Below are positions 28,901-37,200 of a stretch of DNA of 64,000 nt, one piece after another. Position 1 is the stretch's first letter. Each line of letters starts with the position of its first letter. Position numbers and translations under genes: made by a program. The stretch lies in contig NZ_VJNO01000004.1 of NCBI RefSeq assembly GCF_007096885.1, positions 186,001 through 250,000 on the forward strand, written 5' to 3'. The stretch comes from Streptomyces sp. 130. Lineage in GTDB: Bacteria; Actinomycetota; Actinomycetes; Streptomycetales; Streptomycetaceae. A model generated the notes under the pieces. It saw only the letters and a list, made by a program, of their open reading frames with translations. It had not been told where the DNA came from and made no database searches.

Positions 28901-29496
28901 GAGGCGCAGGCCGCGTCGAGGGACCACGCCCCGGCCCCGAGGCCGAGCGCCCGGGCCGCGAGTGCCGCCGGCAGCCCGGAGGAGAAGCGGTTGCGGGCAT
29001 CGGGACGCGCACGGCGCCCGCCCCGCAGCAGAGCGTCACGGAGCGACGGGTGCTGCTCCGACAGCCATACGTGTTCGGCGAAGGCCGCCCCGGCCTGCGT
29101 CGGGTACGACAGATTGCCCAGCACCAGACCACCGCGCGGCGACGGCCCCTGCCGGCCGGCCTCGGCGAGCGCCTGCCGGGCGCCGTACAGGACCCAGTGG
29201 AACAACGGGTCCAGCGCGGCGATCCGTTCCGGCCCGATCGCGAAACCGCCGGGGTCGAAGACGGAGTCGAACCCCTCGACGTACCCGCCGGTCTCCGTCC
29301 AGGTGCGGTCGGCGTGGTCGCCCACCGAGCCCATGACCCGGTGGCGCGGCACCCGCCAGCGTCCGGCCGGGGCTGCCGACAGGCTGGTACGGCCGGCGGC
29401 GACGTTCGCCCAGAACGTGCCGGGGTCCAGGGCACCGGGCAGCACGCAGCCCCGGCCGACGACGGCGATCGGTTCGAAATCCATACGGATGCTCAC
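22942..29496 (-). CDS. PfaC/Pfa3-like iterative PKS subunit: KS-CLF-AT-DH-DH
   Basis: 2184 aa from GTG 29496. Domains in order: ketosynthase (about 8-440) with the triad C197 (DAACASS), H332 (ECHATGT) and H368 (NIGHLLASAG); a chain-length-factor-type KS (about 470-810) in which the active-site region reads SAEEASG, without Cys; an acyltransferase (about 870-1200) with S947 in GYSSG; a linker; then four hot-dog units (about 1380-2170). Unit landmarks are HMPSGVLIEAGQADLLLLSW, HFHNDPCMPGTLMLQGG, TMPFAVLMETVLQPCGW and HFFQDPVQPGSLGVEAM, i.e. two FabA/PfaC-type double-hot-dog dehydratases. The subunit should condense, dehydrate and possibly isomerise the growing acyl chain with the PfaA-like subunit encoded 42 nt upstream. 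No C-terminal AGPAT domain is present. Confidence 0.92.
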   Translation of the reverse strand: MSIRMDFEPIAVVGRGCVLPGALDPGTFWANVAAGRTSLSAAPAGRWRVPRHRVMGSVGDHADRTWTETGGYVEGFDSVFDPGGFAIGPERIAALDPLFHWVLYGARQALAEAGRQGPSPRGGLVLGNLSYPTQAGAAFAEHVWLSEQHPSLRDALLRGGRRARPDARNRFSSGLPAALAARALGLGAGAWSLDAACASSLYAVKLACDRLHDGTADLMVAGAVSRPDPLYLHVGFCALSAASRTGRSRPFERDADGLVHGEGAGFVALMRLPDAVRAGLGVLGVIRGAGLSNDGRGAGLISPSEAGQVRAMRLAYAGAGVAPESVGLVECHATGTPVGDAVEARAMARVFADGTDVPIGSVKSNIGHLLASAGMSGLLKVLGALRAGVRPATPGVRRPLELLSDTPLRVLTEPERWTGPRRAAVSAFGFGGTNAHVVVDHPDEVRRPAVPRPAGKSPAAPGRRAPVAVVAVGARVGDGTSAEDLRRAVLGGERRGPATEFAVALDDLCFPPLALERTVRHQLLVLEAAREAVRTVALPRERTMVVVGMGVDPEVARAGARWRVPHWLDEAGQAGAVPADRARDAFAPAMTAEGVVGSMPNLAANRISTQLDLGGPGFTVSAEEASGPVGLGLAARALRAGEVDAALVGAADVSCEAVHRAALRELGYGSEPGDAAVVLVLKLLDTARRDGDEVVALLDDGCDDEPDLVIGDGPDAAFDPSAAFGRAHAASGLVSVAVAALALQHRAVPRPDGPADTGAVPRTARAVVTPVEGPAVRVRLRAGDARPWLRGPAPRLRVYSGADRREVLAAMDADVRSGAGPARLAFVTDGDSVSPELMEAARRWLTEGGARPAGVRFRDRPVGGQTAFVYTNGSAAYEGMGHELMLSLPSLGAAVRDTHHALGTRLRSGPRRGVLRQLWCAAELAVCHTVFSRDVLGLRPDAALGYSSGESTALVALGAWPDAAGLYEATRASGLFTTELTGELRAVRRHWRRHGIKGSRWSSYLVGAGADAVRAALAGEPAVHLMAVNAPGVCVVGGESEACAAVVGRLGAEFAVELDYDLAAHAPELAEVREVWRAAHLRPTVEVPGVRFYSGADGRAYPLTAEAAADAVTAQGMGTIDFAATVEQAWADGVRVFVEHGPQKLCTGWIKRVLGDREHVAVALDAPRDTGLRQLCLAVAELVVAGVPVHADDLLGRLAKAATEPPATRPSVTLAPVPSPRLPRPVRAVPDLPRAPRLAPVPEHVPGRHGAAPVPSAREPGGAGPGVVGSQVAEGSRTAVARMGLRAAETHREVMARHTESHQRFLRMSGLAVAALARADAPPRASRPVRPPELAARRPAVALAPPAGAPEPKPGPKFDRAQLEYLATQKISALFGERFAEQDGYAVQTRMPAPPMLFADRVTGIDAVPAALALPGPVRTDGRIWTETDVRPDSWYLDSTGHMPSGVLIEAGQADLLLLSWLGADLLNRGERAYRLLGCDVTFHGAPPRAGDTLRYEIHIDGHAEADGVRLAFFHYDCHVDGELRLSVREGRAGFFTPAELAGGGGVRWDPAGHPPGDGEALPLDPPAVPCTRHRFGTDELRALAEGRPVDCFGPGWEATAAHIRTPRLDGERLRLLDEVSVFDPAGGPWGRGYLRAETALSPDDWFFSGHFHNDPCMPGTLMLQGGLQAMAFYLTAMGCTVARDGWRFEPVTGRPYTAMCRGQATPADRRVVYEVFVRGVSTGPVPTLHADVLGSVDGMKAFLGRGMALRLVPDWPLTQWRHAGPPAVQTDATPLPPQLLGGLAGHREERPVATAADGFRFGYPSLLACAWGRPSEAFGAMYEPFDGTRGVARLPGPPYHFMSRIASVDGPQGGMRDGSAVVAEYDVPDEAWYFEQSGGRTMPFAVLMETVLQPCGWLASYVGSALASDVDLLFRNLDGTGTVSGEVTPATRTVRTRAELTRISRSGDLVIESFRVSCAADGVPVFALDTVFGFFPRSAFADQQGVPVPADERARLSEPCDRTVDLVTRPGRFCGGLLRLPGPMLLMLDRVTGYWPQGGRAGLGRLRSEKDVRPDAWFFRAHFFQDPVQPGSLGVEAMCQLLQYYLLERDAAEGVADPRFEPVLPGRETAWTYRGQITPANRLIRVDMDIVEAGRDARGPYAVADATLWGDDICIYRVRGLGMRVVAGGSGSGAVRTDGPAPH

Positions 29497-29538
29497 TTCA
29501 GCGGCGGGGAGGGCGGCGGAGACCGGAGGCCGGCGGTG

Positions 29539-32500
29539 TCAGGAAGGGCGGCGGACGAGTTCCACGCCGGTCAGCTCCAGCAGGACACCTCCGTCGGCGT
29601 CGATCAGGGCCGCGTCGCACCGCGCGCCCGTGGCATGCGCCTTCCGCCCCCGCACCACACACCGCACCTCGCCGTCCACCGGGCCGCGCCGGTGCACCCG
29701 GCACTCGGCCACCGCCATCGGCAGCGTCCCGGCCCCCAGGGCCGCCTCGGCCCAGAGCAGGGCGAGCTGGAGGGCGCCGTCCACCGCTGCGGCGTCCAGC
29801 GCCCAGTGACCGCCTGCCCAGTCCAGTCCGCGCAGACCCACGACGACGGCTTCGGCGCCGTCCTCCGAGACGCCCCGCACCGCACGCAGCGCACGGAACC
29901 GGGGGCCGTGGAAGAGGGCCGTCCCCTCGTACGGGCCGGCCGCGCCGAGCGGCTTCAGGGACTCGGGGGCCGCCCAGGCGTCCGGGGCCGGCCGGCCGCC
30001 CCCGGTGTCCAGCACCGCCCGGAAGTACGCCGCACCGTCCTCGTCCCGCAGTTCGGCCTCCAGCCCGGACGGCGCACCGGGCGCGCCCCGGCTGCCGAGC
30101 AGGGTGAGCCGGTGGCCCCCACCCGCCAGGCCGGGCAGGGCGCACGTCCGGTACACCCGCAATTCCCGTACGACGAGCGGGCCGGGGGCCGGCAGCCACG
30201 CCGCGCCGGCACCCGCGAACCAGTTCAGGGCCATCGCCACGGGCAGCACCGGCACTTCGGCGGGCGCGTGGTCCGCCAGCTGCGGCAGCGAGTTGGCGCG
30301 GACGAGGACCTGCGCCCTGGCGGGACCGCCGGCCGGTGCGACGGCCGCCGGGTCGTCCCCGGACACCAGGACGACCCTGGGCTCACCGGCCGGGCCCGCC
30401 AGCTCGGCCGTGAAGGCGGCGGCTCCCCGCGCCAGGGGAATGAGCGGCACCCCGGACCGGCCGAAGTGCGCCGCGAGGGACGGGGTGACCATCCCGCCCT
30501 GCCAAGGCCCCCAGGCCACACACCGCACCAGGCAGCCGGGGCGGCGGGCCTGCTCGGCCGACGCCACCTGATGCAGGACCTCGTTGGCCATCGCGTAGTC
30601 GCACTGCCCCGGATTGCCGAACACGGCGGCCACCGAGGAGAACAGGACGATCGTGTCCAGGGGGTCGTCCGCCGTCGCCGCCAGCAGGGCCCGCAGACCG
30701 TCCACCTTGGTGGACATCACCGACTCGGCCTGCTCGTCGCTCTTGTCGGCGATCCGCTTGTCGGCCAGCACCCCCGCACCGTGCACCAGGCCGGTGACCG
30801 GACCCCATGCGTCACGGACCTCGCGCAGGGCCGCGGCAAGGGCCTGCCCGTCACGGGCGTCCACCTGGACGTACCGCACGGGCGAACCGGCCGCCTCCAG
30901 GGCCGCCAGCGTCGCCCGCACCTCGCGCGCGGCCAGGATCTCCCGCGCCCGGGCCGCGATCCGCGCGGGCGACGCGCCCGTCCCGGCCTCATCGGCACGC
31001 CGGGCCAGCAGGCGGGTGAGCGCCTGCTCGTCGGCCGCCGCGCCGAACCCTTCGGGCTCGGCGTCCGGGTCGGTCCTGCCCAGCAGCGCGATCCGCGGAC
31101 GGTGGGCCCTGGCCAGGTCCCGCAGGGCGGCGGCCGTCACCCCCCGGGCGCCGCCGGTGGCCACGATCACCGACGCGGAGGTGATCCGGACCTCACCGGA
31201 GGGCTCGGCCGGGGCGGGCAGCAGGCGCGGGACGAGCCGTGAACCGTCGGCCCGCAGACCGGTCTCCGGGTCGGCACCCCCTTCGAGCAACTCCCGTACG
31301 ACCGCCTCGGCGACCGCTTCGTCGTCCCGGCCGCCCCGCTCGCAGTCGATGACCTTGCACGACCCGTCCGGCCACTCCTTGGCCGCCGTCCTGACCAGCC
31401 CGGCGACCCCGCCCAGCCAGGCACGTTCGCCGCTGCGGCCGTCGAGCCCGAAGTCGCCCCCGGTGTCCTGCACGGCCACGAACACGGCATCGCCCCCGGC
31501 CGCCCGCGCCGCCACCGTGCGCGCCGCGCGGAGCGCCGAACGGTGGACCTCCCTCGCCTCGTCCGGAGCACCGGCCGCGGTCAGCGCGCCGAGATGGACG
31601 ACGGCCCGCGCGCCCGAGGGCACCTCGGCCACGGCGGTGGCGTCCACGCCCCGCTCCGCCAGCTTCCGGGCGACGAGACCGGTCAGTCCGCACCCGTCCG
31701 GGCCCTCACCGGTGACCACGACCGGCCCGTCCAGCAGCCCCGCCGTCACCAGACCGCCGGCAGGCGCCTCCACCAGGCGCGGCACGAACCGGGTCAGGGG
31801 TACCTCCTCGCCGCCGTGGGCGTCGGGGACGGGAAACCCGGCGCCCTCCGCAGCGCCGCTCTCCGCGACGGCGGCGGGCGCCCCCACGGGCATGGGGCCC
31901 GTGACCAGCGCGTCGATGATCTCGCGCAGCGTGCGGAGCCGGCCCAGGTGCCCGACGTCCCCCGACGCCAGGTCACCCACCTCGCGGCGGACGGCCGACA
32001 GGATCTCGACGCGCTTGATGGAGTCGACGCCCAGATCCGCCTCCAACTCCATGTCCACGTCGAGCATCTCGGCCGGGTAACCGGTGAGCCGGGCCACCAC
32101 CGACAGCAGGACGTCCCGCAGTTCCGAGGGCGAGAGGGACCGCGGCGCGGCGTCGTCGGCCGGTTCGGCGTCCGTTGCCGCGGCCGGTGCCGGCGTGGTC
32201 GGGGCGGGCTCGGGCTCGGGGGCGAGGGGGGCCGGCGGTGCGGGGGCGAACGCGGGAGCCGGCCCCGGCACCGCCACCGGCGCGGGCGCCGGAGGGCGGG
32301 GGAGCGGCAGCGGTGCCGTGGGAGCCGGAAGGACGGGCGCGTCCTGGGCGAGCGGCACGCCGAGCATCGCGGACATGCTCGTCTCGGTCATCCGGAGGAA
32401 CGCCAGGTGGCTGTCGACCAGCATGCGCTGACAGGCCGCGTGGGCCTCCGCCGTCTGCCGGTGCATCCGGTCCACGGCCGCGTACAGATCCGGGTCGTGG

Positions 32501-35500
32501 AGCCCCGAGGTCCCGTGCGCGGGGGCGGACACCGGGGCGGTGACGGCCTCCGCGGCCTGTGCGGGCACGGGCGCCGGGGAGGGGAGGTACGCGGGCATGG
32601 GGGCCGCCTGGGTCTCGGACTCGGGTACGTGCGGGGGACGCGGCCGGGGCGCCGGCTCACCGTGCGGCCGGGTGGCCGCCGCGCGGGGCGGGGGGAGCTG
32701 ACCGTGGTTGGCTCCGCTGATCTTCACCGTCATTCGGGGCTCGCGCTCCTTCGCTGAGGTCTCGGGCGAGTCGTAGGGCGCCCAGAGAGCGCCGAGGTCG
32801 AGGGGCACACCGCGCACGGACAGCTCGCCGAGTGCCGCGTGCAGGCCGCCGGTTCCGTTCCGGCCGGCGCCGTCCAGGGAGACGGCGGTGTGCGGCCGGT
32901 CACCGAGGATCTGACCGGCCAGAACGGTCAGCGTGTTGCCCGGGCCGATCTCGACGAACGTCCGCACCCCGCTCGCGTACATGGCCTCGATCTGGTCCTG
33001 GAAGAGCACCGGCGAGGCGAGGTGGCCGGCGATCCGGCGGCGCACCTCCTCCGGGTCCGCGGGATACGGTGCCGCGTCCGCGTTGCCGTAGACCTCGATC
33101 CCGGGCGCCACCAGCGGCACCGTCCGCAGGTACGCGGCCAGCGGCTCCGCGGCGGGCGCGACGACCGGACTGTGGAAGGCGGTCGACGCGGCCAGCCGCC
33201 GGGTGGTCACACCCTCGGCGGCGAACGCCTCCCCGGCGCGTGCGACGGCGTCCGCCGCGCCCGAAAGGACCACCTGGCGCGGCGCGTTGTGATTCGCGGG
33301 CCACACGTCCCCGAACGCCCCCTCGGCCAGCACCCGCGCGACACGGGCACGGTCCGTCGCCACGGCCAGCATCGCCCCCGGCACACCCGCCGCATCCCGC
33401 ATCAGCTCGCCACGGCGCCGGGCGAGGCCCAGCAGCGCCCCGGCGTCCAGCACACCCGCGCAGTGCAGCGCGGTCAGCTCACCGAAGCTGTGCCCCGCCA
33501 CACAGTCCGGGCGCAGCCCCAGCTCCCGCACCACCTCCAGCAGCGCCATCGCGTGCACCGCCAGCGCCGGCTGCGCCCACTCGGTGGCGTCCAGCAGCGC
33601 CTGCCGGGCCGCCCGTTCCCCGTCGTCGAAGGCGGGCGGCGGGAACACCACCCGGTGCAGCGGCTGCCCGTCGAAGGCGGTGCCACCCAGGCCGTCCCAC
33701 ACCGCCTGTGCCGCCGGGACCAGCATGGCCGGGCCGGCGCCCATCCCGACGTACTGCGAACCCTGGCCGGAAAACAGGAAACCGATACGGCCGGGAGCCG
33801 GCTCCCCGCACGCGTACCAGGCCCCGAAAGGCGCGGCGAACGCCGCGTCCCCGCGCTGTGCGACCAGCGCGAGCGCACGGTCGTACTTCTCCCGCAACTC
33901 CTGCGCGTCGGCGGCCACGACCGCCAGGCGCACCGGTGCGGCGGGGTCGAAGGACGCCTGGCTCTCCCGGGCCAGTGCAACAAGCGGGCGGGCCCCGTCC
34001 GCCGGCGGGGGCACCAGCTCGCCGGGGGAGCCGGCGCTGAACAGGACGAGCTCGTTCGGCGCCGAGCGGTGGCGCGGTGCCGTCCGGGCCCCGCCGCCCG
34101 ACGGCACGTACTCCTCCAGCGTGACGTGGAAGTTGCTGCCGCCGAACCCGAAGCTGGAGACCGAGGCCCGGCGCGGATGGCCCGGCGGCCGTACCCACGG
34201 ACGCGTCTCGGTGTTCACGTAGAACGGGCCGTCGGGCCGGGCCGCCTCCGGGTTGGGCCGCTCGACCTTCACCGTCGGCGGCAGCACCTGGTGGCGCAGG
34301 GCCATGACCGCCTTCAGCAGCCCCGCCGCACCCGCGGCACACTTGGTGTGGCCGATCTGGGACTTGACCGAACCGATCGCGCACCACTGCCCGTACTGCC
34401 CCTCCGAGCGCCGGGACGCCCCGAACACCTCGTTCAGAGCCGTCAGTTCGGCCGTGTCCCCGGCCTTGGTCCCGGTGCCGTGCGCCTCGACGAGCTCCAC
34501 CGTCTCCGGCCCGTAACCCGCCTCCTCGTAGGCGCGCCGCAGGGCCCGCGCCTGGCCCTCGGGCAGCGGTGCGTAGATAGCGGTGCCGCGGCCGTCGGAC
34601 GAGGTGCCGATGCCCCGGATCACCGCGTGGACGCGGTCGCCGTCCCGCTCCGCGTCCGACAGGCGCTTCAGGGCGTACATGACGACGGCCTCGCCCAGCA
34701 TGGTCCCGTCCGCCGCAGCGGAGAACGGCCGGCAGTCCCCGCTGGGGGACAGCGCGGGCGTCTTGGAGAAGCACAGGAACATGCCGACGTCGTTGCCCGT
34801 GTCCACACCCCCGCTGATCACCAGATCCGCCCGGCCGAGCGCCAGTTCCCCGACCGCCGTCGACAGGGCGGCCAGCGAACTGGCACAGGCCGCGTCGGTG
34901 GTGTGGTTGATGCCGTGCAGGTCGAACCGGTTGGCGATCCGGCCCGCGACGACGTTGCCCAGCAGCCCCGGGAACGTCGACTCGCGCCACGGCTCGAACC
35001 GGGCCGAGATCCGGTCGCACACCGCCTGCGCGTCGGCCTCCGGAAACCCGCTCTCGCGGAGCGCGGCGAGCCACACCGGGCGGTGCGTCCGCGCGTACAT
35101 GTGCGGAAGCAGTTCCAGGGCCGCCGCGCCGAGGACCACACCGGTCCGGTCCGGGTCCAGCCGCTCCCTGCCCCCGGCGTCCGCCAGTACCTGGTCGGCG
35201 ACCATCAGCGCGAGCAGCTGGGAGCTGTCCGTCGACGACAGGACAGCAGGCGGGATTCCGTACGCCATCGGGTCGAAGCCGACCTCCGGCAGGAAGGCCC
35301 CCCGGCGGGCGTACGTCCGGTCGGGGGCCGCCGGGTCCGGATCGTAGTGGTCCTCGACCCGCCAGCGGGTCGCCGGCACCTCGGTGATCAGGTCCCGCCC
35401 GCCGGTCACGAGCCGCCAGTAACCGGCCGCGTCCGTCGCACCGGGCACCAGGGCACCCACCCCCACCACGGCGACGGGATCGCGGCTGAGCGCGGAGGCA

Positions 35501-35550
35501 CACACCTGGTCTCCTCGGAGATCGGGCCGCGGGACGCCCGGGCCGCTCAT
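29539..35550 (-). CDS. PfaA/Pfa2-like iterative PKS subunit: KS-AT-ACP-KR-DH
   Basis: 2003 aa. ATG 35550 overlaps the PfaD-like stop (ATGA). Domains: KS (about 20-470) with C222 (TDAACASS) and the HGTGT and SQIGHTKCAAG histidines; malonyl-type AT (about 590-900) with S688 in GHSFGE; a Pro/Ala-rich linker; a single ACP (about 1135-1215) with phosphopantetheine serine S1177 in GVDSIK; KR (about 1330-1640) with a TGGARGVT cofactor motif and SSVAAVFGNPGQCDYAMAN; and a C-terminal DH-like hot-dog region (about 1690-2000) with LADHAPAEVPVLPVAMALNWF. PUFA synthases usually carry several tandem ACPs, so one copy is unusual. With PfaC-like and PfaD-like partners it forms an iterative megasynthase. Confidence 0.93.
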   Translation of the reverse strand: MSGPGVPRPDLRGDQVCASALSRDPVAVVGVGALVPGATDAAGYWRLVTGGRDLITEVPATRWRVEDHYDPDPAAPDRTYARRGAFLPEVGFDPMAYGIPPAVLSSTDSSQLLALMVADQVLADAGGRERLDPDRTGVVLGAAALELLPHMYARTHRPVWLAALRESGFPEADAQAVCDRISARFEPWRESTFPGLLGNVVAGRIANRFDLHGINHTTDAACASSLAALSTAVGELALGRADLVISGGVDTGNDVGMFLCFSKTPALSPSGDCRPFSAAADGTMLGEAVVMYALKRLSDAERDGDRVHAVIRGIGTSSDGRGTAIYAPLPEGQARALRRAYEEAGYGPETVELVEAHGTGTKAGDTAELTALNEVFGASRRSEGQYGQWCAIGSVKSQIGHTKCAAGAAGLLKAVMALRHQVLPPTVKVERPNPEAARPDGPFYVNTETRPWVRPPGHPRRASVSSFGFGGSNFHVTLEEYVPSGGGARTAPRHRSAPNELVLFSAGSPGELVPPPADGARPLVALARESQASFDPAAPVRLAVVAADAQELREKYDRALALVAQRGDAAFAAPFGAWYACGEPAPGRIGFLFSGQGSQYVGMGAGPAMLVPAAQAVWDGLGGTAFDGQPLHRVVFPPPAFDDGERAARQALLDATEWAQPALAVHAMALLEVVRELGLRPDCVAGHSFGELTALHCAGVLDAGALLGLARRRGELMRDAAGVPGAMLAVATDRARVARVLAEGAFGDVWPANHNAPRQVVLSGAADAVARAGEAFAAEGVTTRRLAASTAFHSPVVAPAAEPLAAYLRTVPLVAPGIEVYGNADAAPYPADPEEVRRRIAGHLASPVLFQDQIEAMYASGVRTFVEIGPGNTLTVLAGQILGDRPHTAVSLDGAGRNGTGGLHAALGELSVRGVPLDLGALWAPYDSPETSAKEREPRMTVKISGANHGQLPPPRAAATRPHGEPAPRPRPPHVPESETQAAPMPAYLPSPAPVPAQAAEAVTAPVSAPAHGTSGLHDPDLYAAVDRMHRQTAEAHAACQRMLVDSHLAFLRMTETSMSAMLGVPLAQDAPVLPAPTAPLPLPRPPAPAPVAVPGPAPAFAPAPPAPLAPEPEPAPTTPAPAAATDAEPADDAAPRSLSPSELRDVLLSVVARLTGYPAEMLDVDMELEADLGVDSIKRVEILSAVRREVGDLASGDVGHLGRLRTLREIIDALVTGPMPVGAPAAVAESGAAEGAGFPVPDAHGGEEVPLTRFVPRLVEAPAGGLVTAGLLDGPVVVTGEGPDGCGLTGLVARKLAERGVDATAVAEVPSGARAVVHLGALTAAGAPDEAREVHRSALRAARTVAARAAGGDAVFVAVQDTGGDFGLDGRSGERAWLGGVAGLVRTAAKEWPDGSCKVIDCERGGRDDEAVAEAVVRELLEGGADPETGLRADGSRLVPRLLPAPAEPSGEVRITSASVIVATGGARGVTAAALRDLARAHRPRIALLGRTDPDAEPEGFGAAADEQALTRLLARRADEAGTGASPARIAARAREILAAREVRATLAALEAAGSPVRYVQVDARDGQALAAALREVRDAWGPVTGLVHGAGVLADKRIADKSDEQAESVMSTKVDGLRALLAATADDPLDTIVLFSSVAAVFGNPGQCDYAMANEVLHQVASAEQARRPGCLVRCVAWGPWQGGMVTPSLAAHFGRSGVPLIPLARGAAAFTAELAGPAGEPRVVLVSGDDPAAVAPAGGPARAQVLVRANSLPQLADHAPAEVPVLPVAMALNWFAGAGAAWLPAPGPLVVRELRVYRTCALPGLAGGGHRLTLLGSRGAPGAPSGLEAELRDEDGAAYFRAVLDTGGGRPAPDAWAAPESLKPLGAAGPYEGTALFHGPRFRALRAVRGVSEDGAEAVVVGLRGLDWAGGHWALDAAAVDGALQLALLWAEAALGAGTLPMAVAECRVHRRGPVDGEVRCVVRGRKAHATGARCDAALIDADGGVLLELTGVELVRRPS

Positions 35551-37130
35551 GCCGCCTCGCACGGCAGGTACCTGAACGCCTCGGGCGGCAACGGAATGCC
35601 GTGCGTGCGCAGTTGATGGGCCCGGGTCAGCACCGCGGCCCCTTCGAGCAGGTGGAGGGCGATCCCGACCACGGTCCGGTTCGCGGGATCGGCCAGCGGC
35701 GTGCCCGCGACCCACCGGTTGAAGGACCCCATCGAAGGCCCGCACCAGATCTGGTAGTCCGCACGCCGTGACGCCTGCCCGTCGATCGCCCAGCGGCTCG
35801 AACTGCCCAGGTACCAGCGGAAGACCAGGGCCATCCGGTGCTTCGGGTCCGCCTCCGCCCGCGTGATCTCGGCGGGGTCGCGCTGCTCCCAGAACTCCCG
35901 CGTACGCTGCCAGGTCTCGTCGAACGACGCGCCCAGCACGCCGCGTTCGAGCGTGGTCCGCAGAGCGGCCGGGATCTCCTCCAGCGAGCCGTGCGCCAGG
36001 TACGCCGCGTGGAGCCGGCCGGCCCGCCGGGCGAACATCGTCCCCCGCGACAGCACCTGCAGCTTCACGCCCAGCTCGAACATGTCGGCCGCCGGCGCCA
36101 TCGCCACGTCGGCGATGTCCGCCTCGCACAGCATGGCCTTGGCCTCCGGGCACAGGCCGGCCTCGACAGCGGTCTGGTTCACCGACCCCACCACCACGTA
36201 GGACGCCCCGAGGGCGAAGGCGGCGGCCACCGCGTCGGGTGTGCCGAGGCCGCCCGCCGCGCCGATCCGGACGGGCCGGCGATAGCCGTACCGCAGGCAG
36301 ACCGCGTCGCGCAGCGCCGCGATCCTCGGCAGCAGAACCGACAGCGGCCGGTTGTCGGTGTGCCCACCGCTGTCCGCCTCCACGGTGATGTCCTCGGCGA
36401 CCGGCACGCACGCCGCCAGCTCCGCCTCCTCCCGCGTCAGCCGGCCCTGGGCCACGAGCGGCTCCAGCAGGCCGGTGGGAGCGGGGGAGAGGAACCTCTC
36501 CGCCACCTCGGGCCGCGAGACCTTCGCGAACATCCGCGTACGCCGGACCACCGTCCCCTCGGCGCCCCGGCGCAGCCCCCGGGCCGCACACCACACGACG
36601 GCCGGCGTCAGCTCCATGTACGCCGACGCGGAGACCACGGGGACACCGCGGCGCACCAGGAGTTCGGCGACGCGCCGCTCCAGCTCCGGCTCGGCCGGTG
36701 AGTGGATGAGGTTCACGCCCCAGTTCCGCGAAGCGCCCAGCTCGCCGGCGAGGGTGTCGACCGCCCGTGCCACCTCCGCGTACGCCAGGCCGCCCGCGCC
36801 GAAGAAGCCCAGCATCTCCGCCCGCGCCATCGCCGCCACCATGGCCGTGGTCGCGATCCCGTTCGCCATCTCGCCGGCGACGTAGGGGAACCGGACGCCG
36901 TGCGCCTCGCAGAACGTACGGCCGCCGAGCCATTCCGGGTACAGCGGCGGCAGCGTCCCGAGCACCCGGTCCGGCGGCGGCACGGCACCGAGGGCGAGCC
37001 CCCGCTCACCGCCCGGACCGCTGACCAGATGGACGGGTTCACGGATGCGCCGGGCGCAGGCGGCGATCTCGTCGGGGGAGAAGACCTCCCGGGCCACCAC
37101 GGGGGAGCCGGAAGCTGCGAGGACGGACAC
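35547..37130 (-). CDS. PfaD-like trans-acting enoyl reductase (FMN, nitronate-monooxygenase fold)
   Basis: 527 aa from GTG 37130, with GGAG 7 nt upstream; the open frame extends further but lacks a start signal. PfaD family features: PYVAGEMANGIATTAMVAAMARAEMLGFFGAGGL near residue 95, VNLIHSP, EDITVEADSGGHTDNRPL (FMN site region), RIGAAGGLGTPDAVAAAFALGASYVVVGSVNQ and KLQVLSRGTMFARRAGRLHAAYL. The length fits PfaD. It should reduce enoyl thioesters on the PfaA-like ACP, giving saturation at chosen cycles. Its stop overlaps the start of the PfaA-like gene, and it lies 70 nt after the thioester reductase gene, so the four genes form one operon. Confidence 0.93.
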   Translation of the reverse strand: MSVLAASGSPVVAREVFSPDEIAACARRIREPVHLVSGPGGERGLALGAVPPPDRVLGTLPPLYPEWLGGRTFCEAHGVRFPYVAGEMANGIATTAMVAAMARAEMLGFFGAGGLAYAEVARAVDTLAGELGASRNWGVNLIHSPAEPELERRVAELLVRRGVPVVSASAYMELTPAVVWCAARGLRRGAEGTVVRRTRMFAKVSRPEVAERFLSPAPTGLLEPLVAQGRLTREEAELAACVPVAEDITVEADSGGHTDNRPLSVLLPRIAALRDAVCLRYGYRRPVRIGAAGGLGTPDAVAAAFALGASYVVVGSVNQTAVEAGLCPEAKAMLCEADIADVAMAPAADMFELGVKLQVLSRGTMFARRAGRLHAAYLAHGSLEEIPAALRTTLERGVLGASFDETWQRTREFWEQRDPAEITRAEADPKHRMALVFRWYLGSSSRWAIDGQASRRADYQIWCGPSMGSFNRWVAGTPLADPANRTVVGIALHLLEGAAVLTRAHQLRTHGIPLPPEAFRYLPCEAA

Positions 37131-37144
37131 GGGGATGCTCCAAC

Positions 37145-37168
37145 GGTGACGAAGAAGGTGACGAAGAA
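37145..37168. repeat. 12-bp tandem repeat between reductase and pfaD-like genes
   Basis: GGTGACGAAGAA occurs twice in direct succession in the 70-nt gap between the thioester reductase stop and the pfaD-like start. It is purine-rich on the plus strand. It may be a chance duplication or a small regulatory element in the operon leader; nothing more can be said. Confidence 0.5.
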
Positions 37169-37200
37169 GGGGAGAGCGGGAAGAGGCGGGCGACGGCAGG

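Noticed and set aside
22330..31242. 2970-codon plus-strand open frame antisense to the PKS genes
   Set aside because: It is an artefact of extreme third-position GC: the translation is Arg/Pro/Gly-rich without domains, while the minus strand encodes complete KS, AT and DH domains.
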